Shown one piece after another: positions 47,095 through 57,598 of a DNA stretch of 64,000 bases. Position numbers and translations under genes: made by a program. The stretch is taken from positions 186,001 through 250,000 of the forward strand of contig DUEV01000001.1 of assembly GCA_011170375.1 (NCBI GenBank), in the 5' to 3' direction. Below the pieces are notes generated by a model. That model searched no databases. It was not told where the DNA came from and saw only the letters and a list, made by a program, of their open reading frames with translations. Position 1 is the first letter of the stretch. Every line of letters starts with the position of its first letter. This DNA is from Dehalococcoidia bacterium. Its GTDB lineage: Bacteria > Chloroflexota > Dehalococcoidia > Dehalococcoidales > Fen-1064.

Positions 47095-50000
47095 CTATAG
47101 GACAGCCTCAATCGTGGAGAGCATTTGCTTGTCTCGATACCCCCGTAGTTTGGCGGCGCTATTGGGACAGGCGGCCACACAGGCACCACAGGCCTGGCAG
47201 AGTGCCTCGTCCACCACGGCGACGTGTTCGTCTTCGTCCAGCCATCTGGCATTGAAGGGACAGACAGTAACACAGATGCCACAGAAACTGCATCGTCTTG
47301 CATTGACCTCGGAGACAATCCTGCCAGATTGCAGCTCTTTGCGTGAGAGGATGTTCACGGCCCGCTGGGCAGCTGCCTGGGCCTGAACTATCTCCTCGTC
47401 AAGGTTCCTCGGGGCATTCGCCCGTCCACAGATGAAGATTCCATCGATTACGGTATCGACTGGCCGGAACTTGGTATCCACTTCTCTGAAAAATCCGTCT
47501 TCATTCAGTTCCAGTGAGAGGGTCTCTGCCAGCGCTTGGTTATCTCCAGGGACAATGCCGGTGCTCAGCACCAGCAGGTCGGTGTCTATTTCGAGCTTTC
47601 CGGGAAGAACGGGGTCGTCAACACGGACGGAGATTGCCTTGTCAGTGGCATTTACCTCGGGTGGATTGTCCTGATTAAAGCGGATGAATAGGACACCGGC
47701 CTCTCTCGCCTTCGAGTAGTATTCCTCACGGAATGCATAGGTCATGACATCCCGATTGAGGACGTAGACCTCTGTCTCCGGGCTCTGCTCTTTAATCTTC
47801 AGGGAATTAATAATGGCATCCGAGCAACAGGTGCGGTTGCAGTAGGGGTGTTCCTCATCTCTGGAGCCGACACACTGAATCATAACAACCGTGGACGGTT
47901 TTCCGAGGTTGTCTTTAACAAGAAGCTGTTGTAACTCTTTCTGCGTGATAATTTTGTCACTCTGTCTGTACTGGTACTCGGTAGGCACGTATTCCTCGGC
48001 TCCGGTGGCCACGATTATGGCACCGTGTGTTATCTCAGTGGTCGTGTTGCCGGCTGCCTTCAGTGTGCTGCTGAAATTGCCCGAGCGGCCTTTGACCTCA
48101 ACCACATCGGTTTCGGAGTAGAGGTGTATTTGGGAACTGTTCTTTACCTTTTCACGGAGGTTATTGATAAAGGCTTGTGGGTCCTCGCTACCCAGGCTGT
48201 ATTGTACCTCGGCAGCATGACCATCGGTCTTGGCAGATTTCTCCACAAGATAGGTCTCGAATCCCTGTTCGGCGAGAGACAGGGCGGCGACCATTCCGGA
48301 AATACCAGCTCCGATAACCAGAGCCTGCTGTTCGACTGGCATCGGAGTTGTTCTGAGGGGCTCCTGCATCCTGACCCTGTCTACAGTTGCCGCCAGTATC
48401 TTCTTGGCCTTCTCGGTGGCCTGTTCCGGGTTGTCTTTGTGTACCCAGGCAAGCTGCTCACGGAAATTGACTAGTTGCCAACACGAAGGGTGGATATCGG
48501 CCTCTCGCATTGTATTTCCGAGCAGTCTATGGTAGTGATAGGGAGCGCAAGCAGCAAAGATAACACGGTTAGCGCCTGATTTATTAACACTCTTCTTGAC
48601 CTCTTCCAGCGTTTCTGGCAAGCAGAGGAAAGATACTTCTTCGACACTTGTAATACCAGGCAGGGTCTGGGTAAATTCGGCCACCTGGGCGGTATCGACC
48701 ACGGCAGTGATTTCCTCACCACACTGGCAGAGGAAAACGGCTACTTTGGCCTCCTCATCACTGGCTGCCGAATTTACAGACTCAGTCTCCGCTTCAACAA
48801 GCTGGCCCCGCACTGAAGCGAGTAAGGTTGCGGCTTCACAGGCAGCAGCACCGGCCTGTATTACCGAATCGGCAATATCCGCGGGAGCAGCCGCTGAGCC
48901 ACAGGCATAGATGCCTTCTTTACTCGTTCGGGTCTGCCACCAGCCCTGGTTCTGGATGAAACCCCACTGGTTGACGTCTACTCCCAGTATCTGGCTCAGC
49001 TCGGCAGTGCGGGCTGAGGGGCACTGGGCGGCTGCCAGGACCACCAGGTCATATTCACTACGAATATCAGTCCCATCCTCGGCACGGGCCAGCAGTAGCA
49101 GGTCCTTGGTCTTGGGGTTCTCCCTGATGACGGAGACGCGGGAATGGACGAATTTCACCCCCAGCTCCTGGGCCTGCTGGTAGTAACGATGATAGCCCTT
49201 GCCGAAGGCACGCATGTCCATGTAGAAGATGGTGACTTCGGTATCGGGGTATCGCTCTTTTATCAGTATCGCCTCTTTCAGGGCATACATGCAGCAGGCA
49301 CTCGAGCAGTAATTACGCTCCGTATCTCTGGAGCCGACACATTGTAGGAAGGCGACCTTCTTTGGTACTTTGTCATCGGAGGGGCGCAGCAATTCGCCAG
49401 CAGTCTGGCCACCGGAGGCAAGCAGCCGTTCCACCTGGAGATTGTTGAGGACATTGGCATAGCGGCCGAAGCCATACTGGCCCATCTTGGCGGCATCGAA
49501 CTCCTGAAAACCACTGGAAACGATAATTGCTCCCACAGCTACTTTCTGCGTCTCATCTGGCAAATCGAGGTCGATAGCATTTGTAGGACACACTTCGATG
49601 CACTTGCTGCACTTGGTGCAGGCATCGCGGTCGATGCAGTAAAAATTCGGTATTGCCTGAGGACTGCGGACGTATATCGCCTTGCGCATTTGCAGGCCAT
49701 CGTTATACTCGTCGGGCACCTCAACGGGACAAACTTCGGCGCAGAGTCCGCAGCCGGTGCACCGTTCCGTCTTGACCCAGCGAGACACTGAGTTGATGGT
49801 TACCTCGAAGTTTCCGGCCTCCCCGCTCACCTCTTGAACCTGTGAATTGGGCAGTAGCCCGATGTTCGGGTGGGCCATGTCGCGACGGAGGCAGAACTGG
49901 GAGCAGCCGTCGCGAGAGAAGACGGGCAGTAGTTTACATAACTCACAGCCGTTGTCCGGGAACCACTTATCAAGCTGAGGAACAGTACCGCCGATACCCG

Positions 50001-50112
50001 GGCTGCTATCGACCAGATAGGTCCTGAAACCTGATTCCGCCAGGTCCAGGGCTGCCCTGAGGCCGCCCACTCCGGCACCGACGACTAGAACTGCACCAAC
50101 TTTATCCGCCAT
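47095..50112 (-). CDS. hdrA: HdrA-like protein with two tandem HdrA-type modules (1005 aa)
   Basis: Two FAD-binding motifs (VLVVGAGVGGLRAALDLAESG; ALVIGAGISGMVAALSLAEQG); multiple ferredoxin motifs. Confidence 0.9.
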   Translation of the reverse strand: MADKVGAVLVVGAGVGGLRAALDLAESGFRTYLVDSSPGIGGTVPQLDKWFPDNGCELCKLLPVFSRDGCSQFCLRRDMAHPNIGLLPNSQVQEVSGEAGNFEVTINSVSRWVKTERCTGCGLCAEVCPVEVPDEYNDGLQMRKAIYVRSPQAIPNFYCIDRDACTKCSKCIEVCPTNAIDLDLPDETQKVAVGAIIVSSGFQEFDAAKMGQYGFGRYANVLNNLQVERLLASGGQTAGELLRPSDDKVPKKVAFLQCVGSRDTERNYCSSACCMYALKEAILIKERYPDTEVTIFYMDMRAFGKGYHRYYQQAQELGVKFVHSRVSVIRENPKTKDLLLLARAEDGTDIRSEYDLVVLAAAQCPSARTAELSQILGVDVNQWGFIQNQGWWQTRTSKEGIYACGSAAAPADIADSVIQAGAAACEAATLLASVRGQLVEAETESVNSAASDEEAKVAVFLCQCGEEITAVVDTAQVAEFTQTLPGITSVEEVSFLCLPETLEEVKKSVNKSGANRVIFAACAPYHYHRLLGNTMREADIHPSCWQLVNFREQLAWVHKDNPEQATEKAKKILAATVDRVRMQEPLRTTPMPVEQQALVIGAGISGMVAALSLAEQGFETYLVEKSAKTDGHAAEVQYSLGSEDPQAFINNLREKVKNSSQIHLYSETDVVEVKGRSGNFSSTLKAAGNTTTEITHGAIIVATGAEEYVPTEYQYRQSDKIITQKELQQLLVKDNLGKPSTVVMIQCVGSRDEEHPYCNRTCCSDAIINSLKIKEQSPETEVYVLNRDVMTYAFREEYYSKAREAGVLFIRFNQDNPPEVNATDKAISVRVDDPVLPGKLEIDTDLLVLSTGIVPGDNQALAETLSLELNEDGFFREVDTKFRPVDTVIDGIFICGRANAPRNLDEEIVQAQAAAQRAVNILSRKELQSGRIVSEVNARRCSFCGICVTVCPFNARWLDEDEHVAVVDEALCQACGACVAACPNSAAKLRGYRDKQMLSTIEAVL

Positions 50113-50138
50113 TACGTGCTCCTAATCATTAAACTGGC

Positions 50139-52160
50139 CTAACCGGCCAGACCGACATACTCCTTTGTTGCTTCGTCGATTACATCCATTAGCTGCTTCG
50201 GCCCGAAGTTCTTGAGCTGTAGCGCCTTTGAGGGGCAGTTCACCGTGCAGGCACCGCATCCCTTGCAGAGTGCCTCATTTACTACGGCCAGTCTCTTAAT
50301 CGGGTCGACTTCGATAGCATTATAGGCGCAGATGGCTTCGCAGTAACCGCAAGCACTGCATACTTCCTCATCAACCGAGGCGGTAGCCGCTTCCATCTCT
50401 ACCCGGCCTTTGGATATAAGTTCTATCGCCCGGGCAGCCGCTCCGGTGGCCTGAGCTACTGTGTCCGAAATATCCTTGGGACCCTGGCAACAGCCAACGG
50501 CGAAGATGCCATCCAGCATTGTACCCACGGGGTCGAGCTTGGGATGCCGTTCGAGGAAAAAGCCATCGCGGCTACAGCCCAGCAGGAATACTCGTGAAAT
50601 CTTGTCCGTTTCGGCGCGTGGCGTCATGGCCACGCTGAGGATAACCATGTCTACCGGTATTCGTATCAAAGTCCCCAACAGGGTGTCCTCGCCGACCACT
50701 ATCAGCTTGCCCTTCTCTTCGTCTTCCTGGGTTATATCAGTAACCTGGGCCACCTTACCCCGGATGAAGTTAACGCCGGTATCTGATGCCTCTTTGTAGA
50801 ACTCCTCGTGGCCCTTACCGAAGCAGCGCATATCAATGTACATCTGGTAGACGTCGGCATCAAGTGTTTCCTTGAGGAAGCGAGCATACTTAAGGCTATA
50901 CATGCAGCACACCCGCGAGCAGTACTGCTGGTAGTTTTCGTCCCGGCTGCCGACGCAGTGGATAATGGCAACACTCTTGGGCGCAGAGCCATCCTTGAGG
51001 ACGATATTGCCACCGGTAGGCCCGTTGGTACTAGCCATCCTCTCGAACTCGGGACTGGTAATAACGTTATCGAATCTGCCGTAGCCATACTGGGCGATTG
51101 GAGTGGGGTCGAAGATATCATAGCCGGTGGAGACGATGACGGCACCAGCCTTCACCTCTACTTCTTCGTCTTCCAGTTCAAAGTTAATCGCCTTGGCCGG
51201 GCATGCTTCTTGACAGATGGTGCACTCGCCACTCTGGAAGTGGGTGCAGTGTTCGCGGTCTATGACCGGTATATTGGGTACTGCTTCAGGAAACGGCCGA
51301 TAGATTGCTTTACGCTTACTCAGTCCGTAGTCGAACTCACTGTCCACCTCAACAGGACATTTCTCCCAACAGATACCGCAGCCATCACACTTGGATGCGT
51401 CAATGCTGCGGGCTTTTTTAGTTATTTTGGTCTCGAAATTCCCGATATAGCCAGATAGCTCGGTCACCTCACTGTAGGTTAGCAGTTCGATGTATTCACT
51501 GGCCGCCAGTTGTTTCATCCTGGGAGCGAGAATATCTATAGCTGGTTCCAGGTATGGGAAAGTCTTACCAAGCTGTGCCATGCGGCCGCCGATGCTGGGT
51601 TCTTTCTCTACTAGAAAAACTCTGTGCTCCGAGTCGGCTATCTCCAGGGCAGTCTGTATCCCGGCAATACCGCCACCGACAATGAGGGTGTTGGGATTGA
51701 CCGGGGCAAATTTAGTCTCCAGTGGGTCACGGTAAAGAACGCGCCTTACCCCAGCGGCTACCAGCGCCATTGCTTTTTCGGTCGCTGCCTGCTCATCATG
51801 GCTATGCACCCACGAACAAAGCTCACGGATAGTGGCCATTTCACAGAGATGTGGGTTCAGTCGGGCAGCCTGGCAGGCTTCCCGGAAAGTGCGGAGGTGT
51901 AGGGTGGGGGAGCATGAGCAGACCAGTACCCGATTGAGGTTGAGTTCACGAATGTCATCTTTTATCATGTCCTGTCCCGGGTCGGAACACATAAAGGCAT
52001 AGTGACGCGCCACGACTACCGAATCGAGGCCCTGGGCGTACTCGGTTAGTTTCTCAACATCAAGGTAACCGGCAATGTTTGACCCGCAGTGACATATATA
52101 TACTCCGACTCTTTTCTCCATATTGCCGTTAAGTACCCGCTTTCCTTTAATTCCCTCCAA
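50139..52160 (-). CDS. hdrA: HdrA-like protein (673 aa)
   Basis: TLIVGGGIAGIQTALEIADSEHRVFLVEKEPSIGGRMAQLGKTFPYL; CSACGYCEAICAYNAIEV; CKGCGACTVNCPSKALQ. Confidence 0.92.
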   Translation of the reverse strand: MEGIKGKRVLNGNMEKRVGVYICHCGSNIAGYLDVEKLTEYAQGLDSVVVARHYAFMCSDPGQDMIKDDIRELNLNRVLVCSCSPTLHLRTFREACQAARLNPHLCEMATIRELCSWVHSHDEQAATEKAMALVAAGVRRVLYRDPLETKFAPVNPNTLIVGGGIAGIQTALEIADSEHRVFLVEKEPSIGGRMAQLGKTFPYLEPAIDILAPRMKQLAASEYIELLTYSEVTELSGYIGNFETKITKKARSIDASKCDGCGICWEKCPVEVDSEFDYGLSKRKAIYRPFPEAVPNIPVIDREHCTHFQSGECTICQEACPAKAINFELEDEEVEVKAGAVIVSTGYDIFDPTPIAQYGYGRFDNVITSPEFERMASTNGPTGGNIVLKDGSAPKSVAIIHCVGSRDENYQQYCSRVCCMYSLKYARFLKETLDADVYQMYIDMRCFGKGHEEFYKEASDTGVNFIRGKVAQVTDITQEDEEKGKLIVVGEDTLLGTLIRIPVDMVILSVAMTPRAETDKISRVFLLGCSRDGFFLERHPKLDPVGTMLDGIFAVGCCQGPKDISDTVAQATGAAARAIELISKGRVEMEAATASVDEEVCSACGYCEAICAYNAIEVDPIKRLAVVNEALCKGCGACTVNCPSKALQLKNFGPKQLMDVIDEATKEYVGLAG

Positions 52161-54903
52161 CCGCTACAGCTTCGGCCTTGGCACCGACTTCACCTCTGGC
52201 AACTAGGGCGAGAGCCTTGGCCGCAGCCCCTATCGCTTGTGCTACTGTGTCCGGGATATCCTTTGGTCCCTGGCAACATCCGGCCAGGAAGATGCCATCG
52301 GTCACGGTACCCATAGGGTCGAGCTTGTAGTGCTTCTCTTCGAAGAAACCGTCCTTGTCCTGCTCAACTCCGAAGAGCTTGGCAACCTCGTCAGCGTCGG
52401 CTCGCGGTTCGATGGCGACGCTGAGAATCACCATATCCACCGGTACACGTATTATCTGACCGAGCAGGGTGTCCTCGCAGACCACAACCAGTTTGCCTTT
52501 CTCCTCATCATTCTGAGCGATGTCGGTAACTTGGGCAACCTTGCCACGGATGAAGTTGATGCCCTCCTCTGAGATACGTTTATAGAATTCCTCATAGCCT
52601 TTACCGAAACAGCGCATGTCAATGTACATCTGGTAAACAGTGGCGCCAGTCTTTTCATTTATCAGGTGGGCATGCTTAAGGCCATACATGCAGCACACGC
52701 GTGAGCAGTACTCGTGGTAGTTCTCGTCACGGCTGCCGACGCAGTTAATGATGGCAACGCTCTCGGGGGTTGAGCCGTCTTTCAGCATTATCTGGCCCTC
52801 AGTTGGGCCGGTGGAGCTTATCATCCGCTCCATTTCCAGGCTGGTAAATACGTTGTCGAACTTCCCGTAGCCGTACTGGGTCATCGGGGTGGGATCGAAA
52901 AGGTCGAAACCGGTGGTGACGATAATAGCACCGACCTCTACATCCCGGTATTCGTCCTTCATGGTATGGTCAATGGCGTCACGTTCACAAGCGTTGACAC
53001 AGGCCAGGCACTCCGAGCAGACACCGCAGTTAAGGCAGCGTTTGGCCTCCTCGATAGCTGCTTCCTCGGTAAAGCCGAGCTCGACCTCGGGGGAAGGTTT
53101 CCGTTTTTCCGGTTCGAGCACGGGCATCATGGCCCGGGCTTCCTTGACTACTCCTACCTTGGGAACGTCTTTTACCCTTTCCCGATGGTCTGGTCGTCCC
53201 TTTGCCAGGTCTGTTTCTCCCCTGAGGTAGCGGTCGATAGATATCGCCGCCTCTTTACCGGTAGCAACCACGCCGATGACGTCGGCGGGCCCCGAAACAA
53301 CATCCCCGCCGGCAAAGACACCGTCGATATTAGTCTGCAGGGTAACCTGGTCAACAGCAACAGTTCCCCAGCTGGTGAACTCAAGTTGTTCGGGCAGCGT
53401 CTCTTTATTTATTGCCTGGCCGATGGCCATGATGACATTGTCGACGTCAATCGTATACTCGGAGCCCTCGACTGGTACAGGACGGCTCCGTCGGGAGGCA
53501 TCAGCCTCACCGAGCTCCATCCGGATACATTCGATGCCGGTCACTTTACCATTGTCAGCCAGTACCTTGACTGGTGCTGCCAGTATGTTAAAGACGATAC
53601 CTTCTTTCTCGGCCTCGCGGAGTTCCTCAGCGGCGGCGGGCATCTCATCCCGGGAGCGGCGGTAGATGATATTTACCTCTTTAGCTCCGAGGCGGTAGGC
53701 GACTCTGGCGGCGTCTATGGCTGCATTGCCCCCGCCAATCACCGCCACCCTGTTACCGATTTTGACCTTCTCTCCCGCGTTGGCCTGTCGCAGGAAGTTG
53801 AGGGCGTTTAGCACCCCCTCCGCATCCTCTCCAGGTATGCCCATCTTCTGTCCGAGGCCAGCACCTGCGGCGAGGAAGATGGCCTTGTAGCCATTATTAA
53901 ACGGGTCTTCCAGATTTGTTATTGTGCTGTTGCACCTGATTTCGACTCCGAGCTCCTGCACATAAGCAATCTCTTCATCAACTATCTTGTTTGGCAATCT
54001 GTACTCGGGGATGCCATATCGTAGTAGTCCGCCCGGCTCCGATGCTGCCTCGAAGACGGTAACCGGGTAACCCATACGGACGAGGTCATAAGCACAGGCA
54101 ATACCCGCCGGCCCGGAGCCAATAATAGCCACCTTTTCCTCATGAGTTGGTTCTATCGGTGTGGCCTTCTCTCTGCCGACCGACAGTTCATAATCCGCCA
54201 TGAAGCGCTTCAGGTAACGGATAGCAATCGGTTCATCTACCTTGCCTCTTTCGCATTCTGATTCGCAGGGATGCATACACACCCGGCCACAGACTCCGGC
54301 GAAAGGCATCGTTCTCCTCAATACTTCCAGGGCTTCCTTGTATCTTCCCTGTGAGATGAGGGCAATGTAGCCTTGGGCATTAACGCCCGCCGGGCAGGCG
54401 ACACGGCACGGTGGCAGACCACGTTTATCTATGGTGAAGACATTGGGAACTGCCTGGGCGAAGGGACGGTAGGCCGCCTGACGGTCGGCAAGGCCAAGCT
54501 GCCATTCACTGGGTACGAAAACGGGGCAGACCTTGGCACACTCGCCGCAGCCGGTGCATTTGCTGCTATCGATGAACTTGGCTTTGGTGCGAACCTTGAC
54601 CTTGAAATTACCAGCCGAGCCGGAAACGCTGTCCACCTCGCTGCAGGTCAGCAGTTCAATGTTCTTGTTAGAGCCCACCTGGCTCATCTTTGGTGTGCCA
54701 ATGCAGGAGGCACAGTCTAAGGTTGGGAATGTCTTGTCGAGCTGGAGCATACGCCCGCCGACTGTGGGTGACTTCTCTACCAGATAGACCTGGTGTTCAG
54801 CATCGGCTACCTCCAGGGCAGCCTGCATACCAGCAATGCCAGCGCCAACTACGAGGACACCAGGCTTGGTTTGGCCTCCGCTCTTTCCAGTTCTTTCAGT
54901 CAC
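52147..54903 (-). CDS. hdrA: HdrA-like protein with an inserted GltD/NfnB-like NAD(P)H oxidoreductase module (918 aa)
   Basis: HdrA start VLVVGAGIAGMQAALEVADAEH...FPTLDCASCIGTPKM; GltD part CPAGVNAQGYIALISQGRYKEALEVLRRTMPFAGVCGRVCMHPCESECERG...VAIIGSGPAGIACAYDLVRMGYPVTVFEAASEPGGLLRYGIPEYRLP; HdrA C-terminus resumes. Confidence 0.92.
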   Translation of the reverse strand: MTERTGKSGGQTKPGVLVVGAGIAGMQAALEVADAEHQVYLVEKSPTVGGRMLQLDKTFPTLDCASCIGTPKMSQVGSNKNIELLTCSEVDSVSGSAGNFKVKVRTKAKFIDSSKCTGCGECAKVCPVFVPSEWQLGLADRQAAYRPFAQAVPNVFTIDKRGLPPCRVACPAGVNAQGYIALISQGRYKEALEVLRRTMPFAGVCGRVCMHPCESECERGKVDEPIAIRYLKRFMADYELSVGREKATPIEPTHEEKVAIIGSGPAGIACAYDLVRMGYPVTVFEAASEPGGLLRYGIPEYRLPNKIVDEEIAYVQELGVEIRCNSTITNLEDPFNNGYKAIFLAAGAGLGQKMGIPGEDAEGVLNALNFLRQANAGEKVKIGNRVAVIGGGNAAIDAARVAYRLGAKEVNIIYRRSRDEMPAAAEELREAEKEGIVFNILAAPVKVLADNGKVTGIECIRMELGEADASRRSRPVPVEGSEYTIDVDNVIMAIGQAINKETLPEQLEFTSWGTVAVDQVTLQTNIDGVFAGGDVVSGPADVIGVVATGKEAAISIDRYLRGETDLAKGRPDHRERVKDVPKVGVVKEARAMMPVLEPEKRKPSPEVELGFTEEAAIEEAKRCLNCGVCSECLACVNACERDAIDHTMKDEYRDVEVGAIIVTTGFDLFDPTPMTQYGYGKFDNVFTSLEMERMISSTGPTEGQIMLKDGSTPESVAIINCVGSRDENYHEYCSRVCCMYGLKHAHLINEKTGATVYQMYIDMRCFGKGYEEFYKRISEEGINFIRGKVAQVTDIAQNDEEKGKLVVVCEDTLLGQIIRVPVDMVILSVAIEPRADADEVAKLFGVEQDKDGFFEEKHYKLDPMGTVTDGIFLAGCCQGPKDIPDTVAQAIGAAAKALALVARGEVGAKAEAVAVGGN

Positions 54904-55252
54904 TGCAGAACCTCCTGGCCAATTGCCGCACCTATTTTATACTAACACACACCAGCCGTGCAACGCTCTCCGAGCACGCGGCACTTCCGCCGTATCCATC
55001 AGATATGCTCGTAGGTGAGTCCTGCACACAAGAAAACAGAGCACTGCCACTATACAGAACCTACTGTATCTTCCCTTGCTCTGTCCAGACCTATTATAGC
55101 CTAATACCATGCGTACGTAAAGGGTTTTCCTTCATTTATGCCTGATAAACAGGCATGGCAGAAAATCAGCTTTGTCGTAAAGTCGAGTGTAAGGTAACAA
55201 TTGTGTTACAATTTGAGCAATATAGTCCAAATTTCTGTGATAGTGTGAGACG

Positions 55253-55753
55253 ATGTTCACCACAAGAGCTGCCAAGGTTGAAGACATCAAGGCGATTACC
55301 GATATTTACAATGAGGCTGTCCTGACGACCGATGCCACCTTTGACCTGGAGCCGAAGACCGAGGAGGAACAGAGAGCCTGGTTGACCAGCCACGACCAGA
55401 TGCATCCTGTCCTCGTAGTCGAATTGAATGGTGCTGTTATTGGCTGGGCGTCGCTCAGCGATTGGTCGTCGCGTTATGCCTATGCTGCTACCGCCGAGAT
55501 TTCGCTTTACATAAAGGAGGAGTTCCGAGGAAAGGGTGCTGGCAGGAAGCTTCTGGAAGACATCATGCGGGAGGGGGAGAGGGTAGGTCTTCACACGGTA
55601 CTGGCCAGGATAACCACTGGCAATGCCGTCAGCATCCATCTCCATGAATCGTTAGGATTTGGGCATGTGGGCATCATGAGGGAGGTTGGTGAGAAGTTCG
55701 GCAGGAGGCTGGATGTGCTGCTGATGCAGCGGATATACTCTACCAGAGAGTGA
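55253..55753 (+). CDS. GNAT N-acetyltransferase (phosphinothricin acetyltransferase-like)
   Basis: FTTRAAKVEDIKAITDIYNEAVLTTDATFDLEPKTEEEQRAW; EEFRGKGAGRKLLEDI. Confidence 0.9.
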   Translation: MFTTRAAKVEDIKAITDIYNEAVLTTDATFDLEPKTEEEQRAWLTSHDQMHPVLVVELNGAVIGWASLSDWSSRYAYAATAEISLYIKEEFRGKGAGRKLLEDIMREGERVGLHTVLARITTGNAVSIHLHESLGFGHVGIMREVGEKFGRRLDVLLMQRIYSTRE

Positions 55754-55898
55754 CAGCTCTCCTGATTAAGCGCTGGTGACGACGTAGGATCTCGACGGGT
55801 AGAGATACTATCGGTCGTGTTTAAAATAATGGTCATTCCCAGACAGCCAATTGCTGACGGGTCTACGAGTAGACAAAAGCTAAGGAAGGAGATTGGTA

Positions 55899-56369
55899 AT
55901 GAGGCAAGATGCAAGAAAGTTGGTCGGTATCTGTGGCCTTTATTGTGGGACGTGTCAGAACTACCTTGCTTACCAAGAAAATGATGTCGAGCAATTAGAA
56001 AAAATCTCCCAAAGTACCAATATACCCATGGAAGAAATTCGATGCGATGGCTGTCTCTCTGATAAACTATTCCCCCTCTGTGTGGATTGTAGGCACGGCT
56101 TTCGTAGATGCGCCGGGGACAAGAAAGTGACGTGGTGCTTCCAATGTCCTGACTTTCCCTGTCAACGGCTAGAAGATTTTACAGGCGTTCACGTTGTCGA
56201 TGGTATTTCGCATCATGCTAACGTAATTGAGGATTTGCGGGATATGAAGGAGCGTGGAATTGAGCAATGGGTGGAAAAGCAGGAAAGAGCAGGGCGTTGT
56301 CAAGAGTGTGGGAAAAGGCTATATTGGTTTGCTCGGAAGTGTCCTAGCTGTAATACTCAGGTTCGGTGA
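55899..56369 (+). CDS. Cysteine-rich DUF3795-like protein
   Basis: VGICGLYCGTCQNYLAYQ; IRCDGCLSDKLFPLCVDCRHGFRRCAG; WCFQCPDFPCQRLEDF. Confidence 0.75.
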   Translation: MRQDARKLVGICGLYCGTCQNYLAYQENDVEQLEKISQSTNIPMEEIRCDGCLSDKLFPLCVDCRHGFRRCAGDKKVTWCFQCPDFPCQRLEDFTGVHVVDGISHHANVIEDLRDMKERGIEQWVEKQERAGRCQECGKRLYWFARKCPSCNTQVR

Positions 56370-56578
56370 GACCCTACTGGGGTGAAGAGGCTACAGACTC
56401 AACAGAAAGGGCACTCGTCTCATTTTCATACCCTCTAATAACATTGGTATTGAAGACTGAATAAATGGTGTTTATGGCATTATATCTTTCACAGTTTTCC
56501 GCGTGGCAAGTGAGCATGATAACAGGTACGTCTGAGATTTTACGGATGCGTTAGCAGACCCGGCAGCCTTCTTCCCGA

Positions 56579-57397
56579 TTATTGCTTCAGAACCATCCTC
56601 GCCACCAATACCGGCGGCATTGTGGGCATGTTATTGAAGGATAACGGCATTCTTGATTTGCCCTTCAGTTCTTCGGGTAAGGTCGGCTCTTCTATGCTGT
56701 CGAGGACGAATCCGTGCTTGAAGCAGGTGTTGAACAGCAGACTGATAGGCCGGTGGAAGTAGTGCTGCGGGATAGGTTGCCCCATAATACCCAGACCCAT
56801 ATAGACAAAAGGTCGGGCGTAGTCGGTTATGGTGACACCTTGAGTGATTACTATCTCTCCATCCTCGACGTGTTGCTCGGCCACCTGGCGCGAAGTGCCG
56901 GAGTTGAAGACGGGGTGAGTGACCGAGAAAACGAACCGTCCGCCCGGCTTGAGCAGCTTTGGCAGGGTCGAGATAAGTGGTTCGATTGAGGACATGTCCA
57001 TCAGGCCCATGGTGCAGACGGCGGCATCGAACTTTGCCTGGCCGAGTGACATCAAGGCTGAGCGGTCGGTAGCACTAAGGACCATGTACTCGATTCTGTC
57101 GGCATTCTCGGTGGTGCGCTCCTTAGCCCGCTTGATGAATTTCTCCGAGTGGTCAATAGCCGTAATATTAGCGCCTAGGGCGGCCATGCGGCGGGTAAAA
57201 CGTCCCGCCCCGCAGGCGATATCCAGTACCTTTTCACCGGGCTGCAGCGCCAGCAGGCGTTCCGTGGAAGGCTCTATCAGGTAGTTTTGAAAGTCGTTGC
57301 CGTCACCAATCTTATCGTCCCACCATTCGGCGAGTTGGTCCCAGACTTCGGTGGTCTGGTTGTCATACTCGGGGAAATCAGGAGAGATTTCTCCCAT
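56579..57397 (-). CDS. Class I SAM-dependent methyltransferase
   Basis: VLDIACGAGRFTRRMAALGANITAIDHSEKFI. Confidence 0.9.
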   Translation of the reverse strand: MGEISPDFPEYDNQTTEVWDQLAEWWDDKIGDGNDFQNYLIEPSTERLLALQPGEKVLDIACGAGRFTRRMAALGANITAIDHSEKFIKRAKERTTENADRIEYMVLSATDRSALMSLGQAKFDAAVCTMGLMDMSSIEPLISTLPKLLKPGGRFVFSVTHPVFNSGTSRQVAEQHVEDGEIVITQGVTITDYARPFVYMGLGIMGQPIPQHYFHRPISLLFNTCFKHGFVLDSIEEPTLPEELKGKSRMPLSFNNMPTMPPVLVARMVLKQ

Positions 57398-57598
57398 TGA
57401 TAAAGCCTCCTCTACATCACATGGCTGGGGATAATGTTAACGCTGGGGGCTGCTTGTGTCAAACTGGTTAATCTCATGGCGTGGTCGATTTTTTGGGATA
57501 AGGAAAAATATCTTGACAATGCCCAAAATGCCTGCCAGAATTAGTAATCTTTTCCCGTCGTAAGTTGCAGTTACAGACAGTATAACGGCGAGTATTCT

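Noticed and set aside
52966-53811. 281-aa plus-strand ORF inside the HdrA-GltD gene
   Set aside because: Antisense of a strongly conserved coding sequence; no RBS or domain signature.
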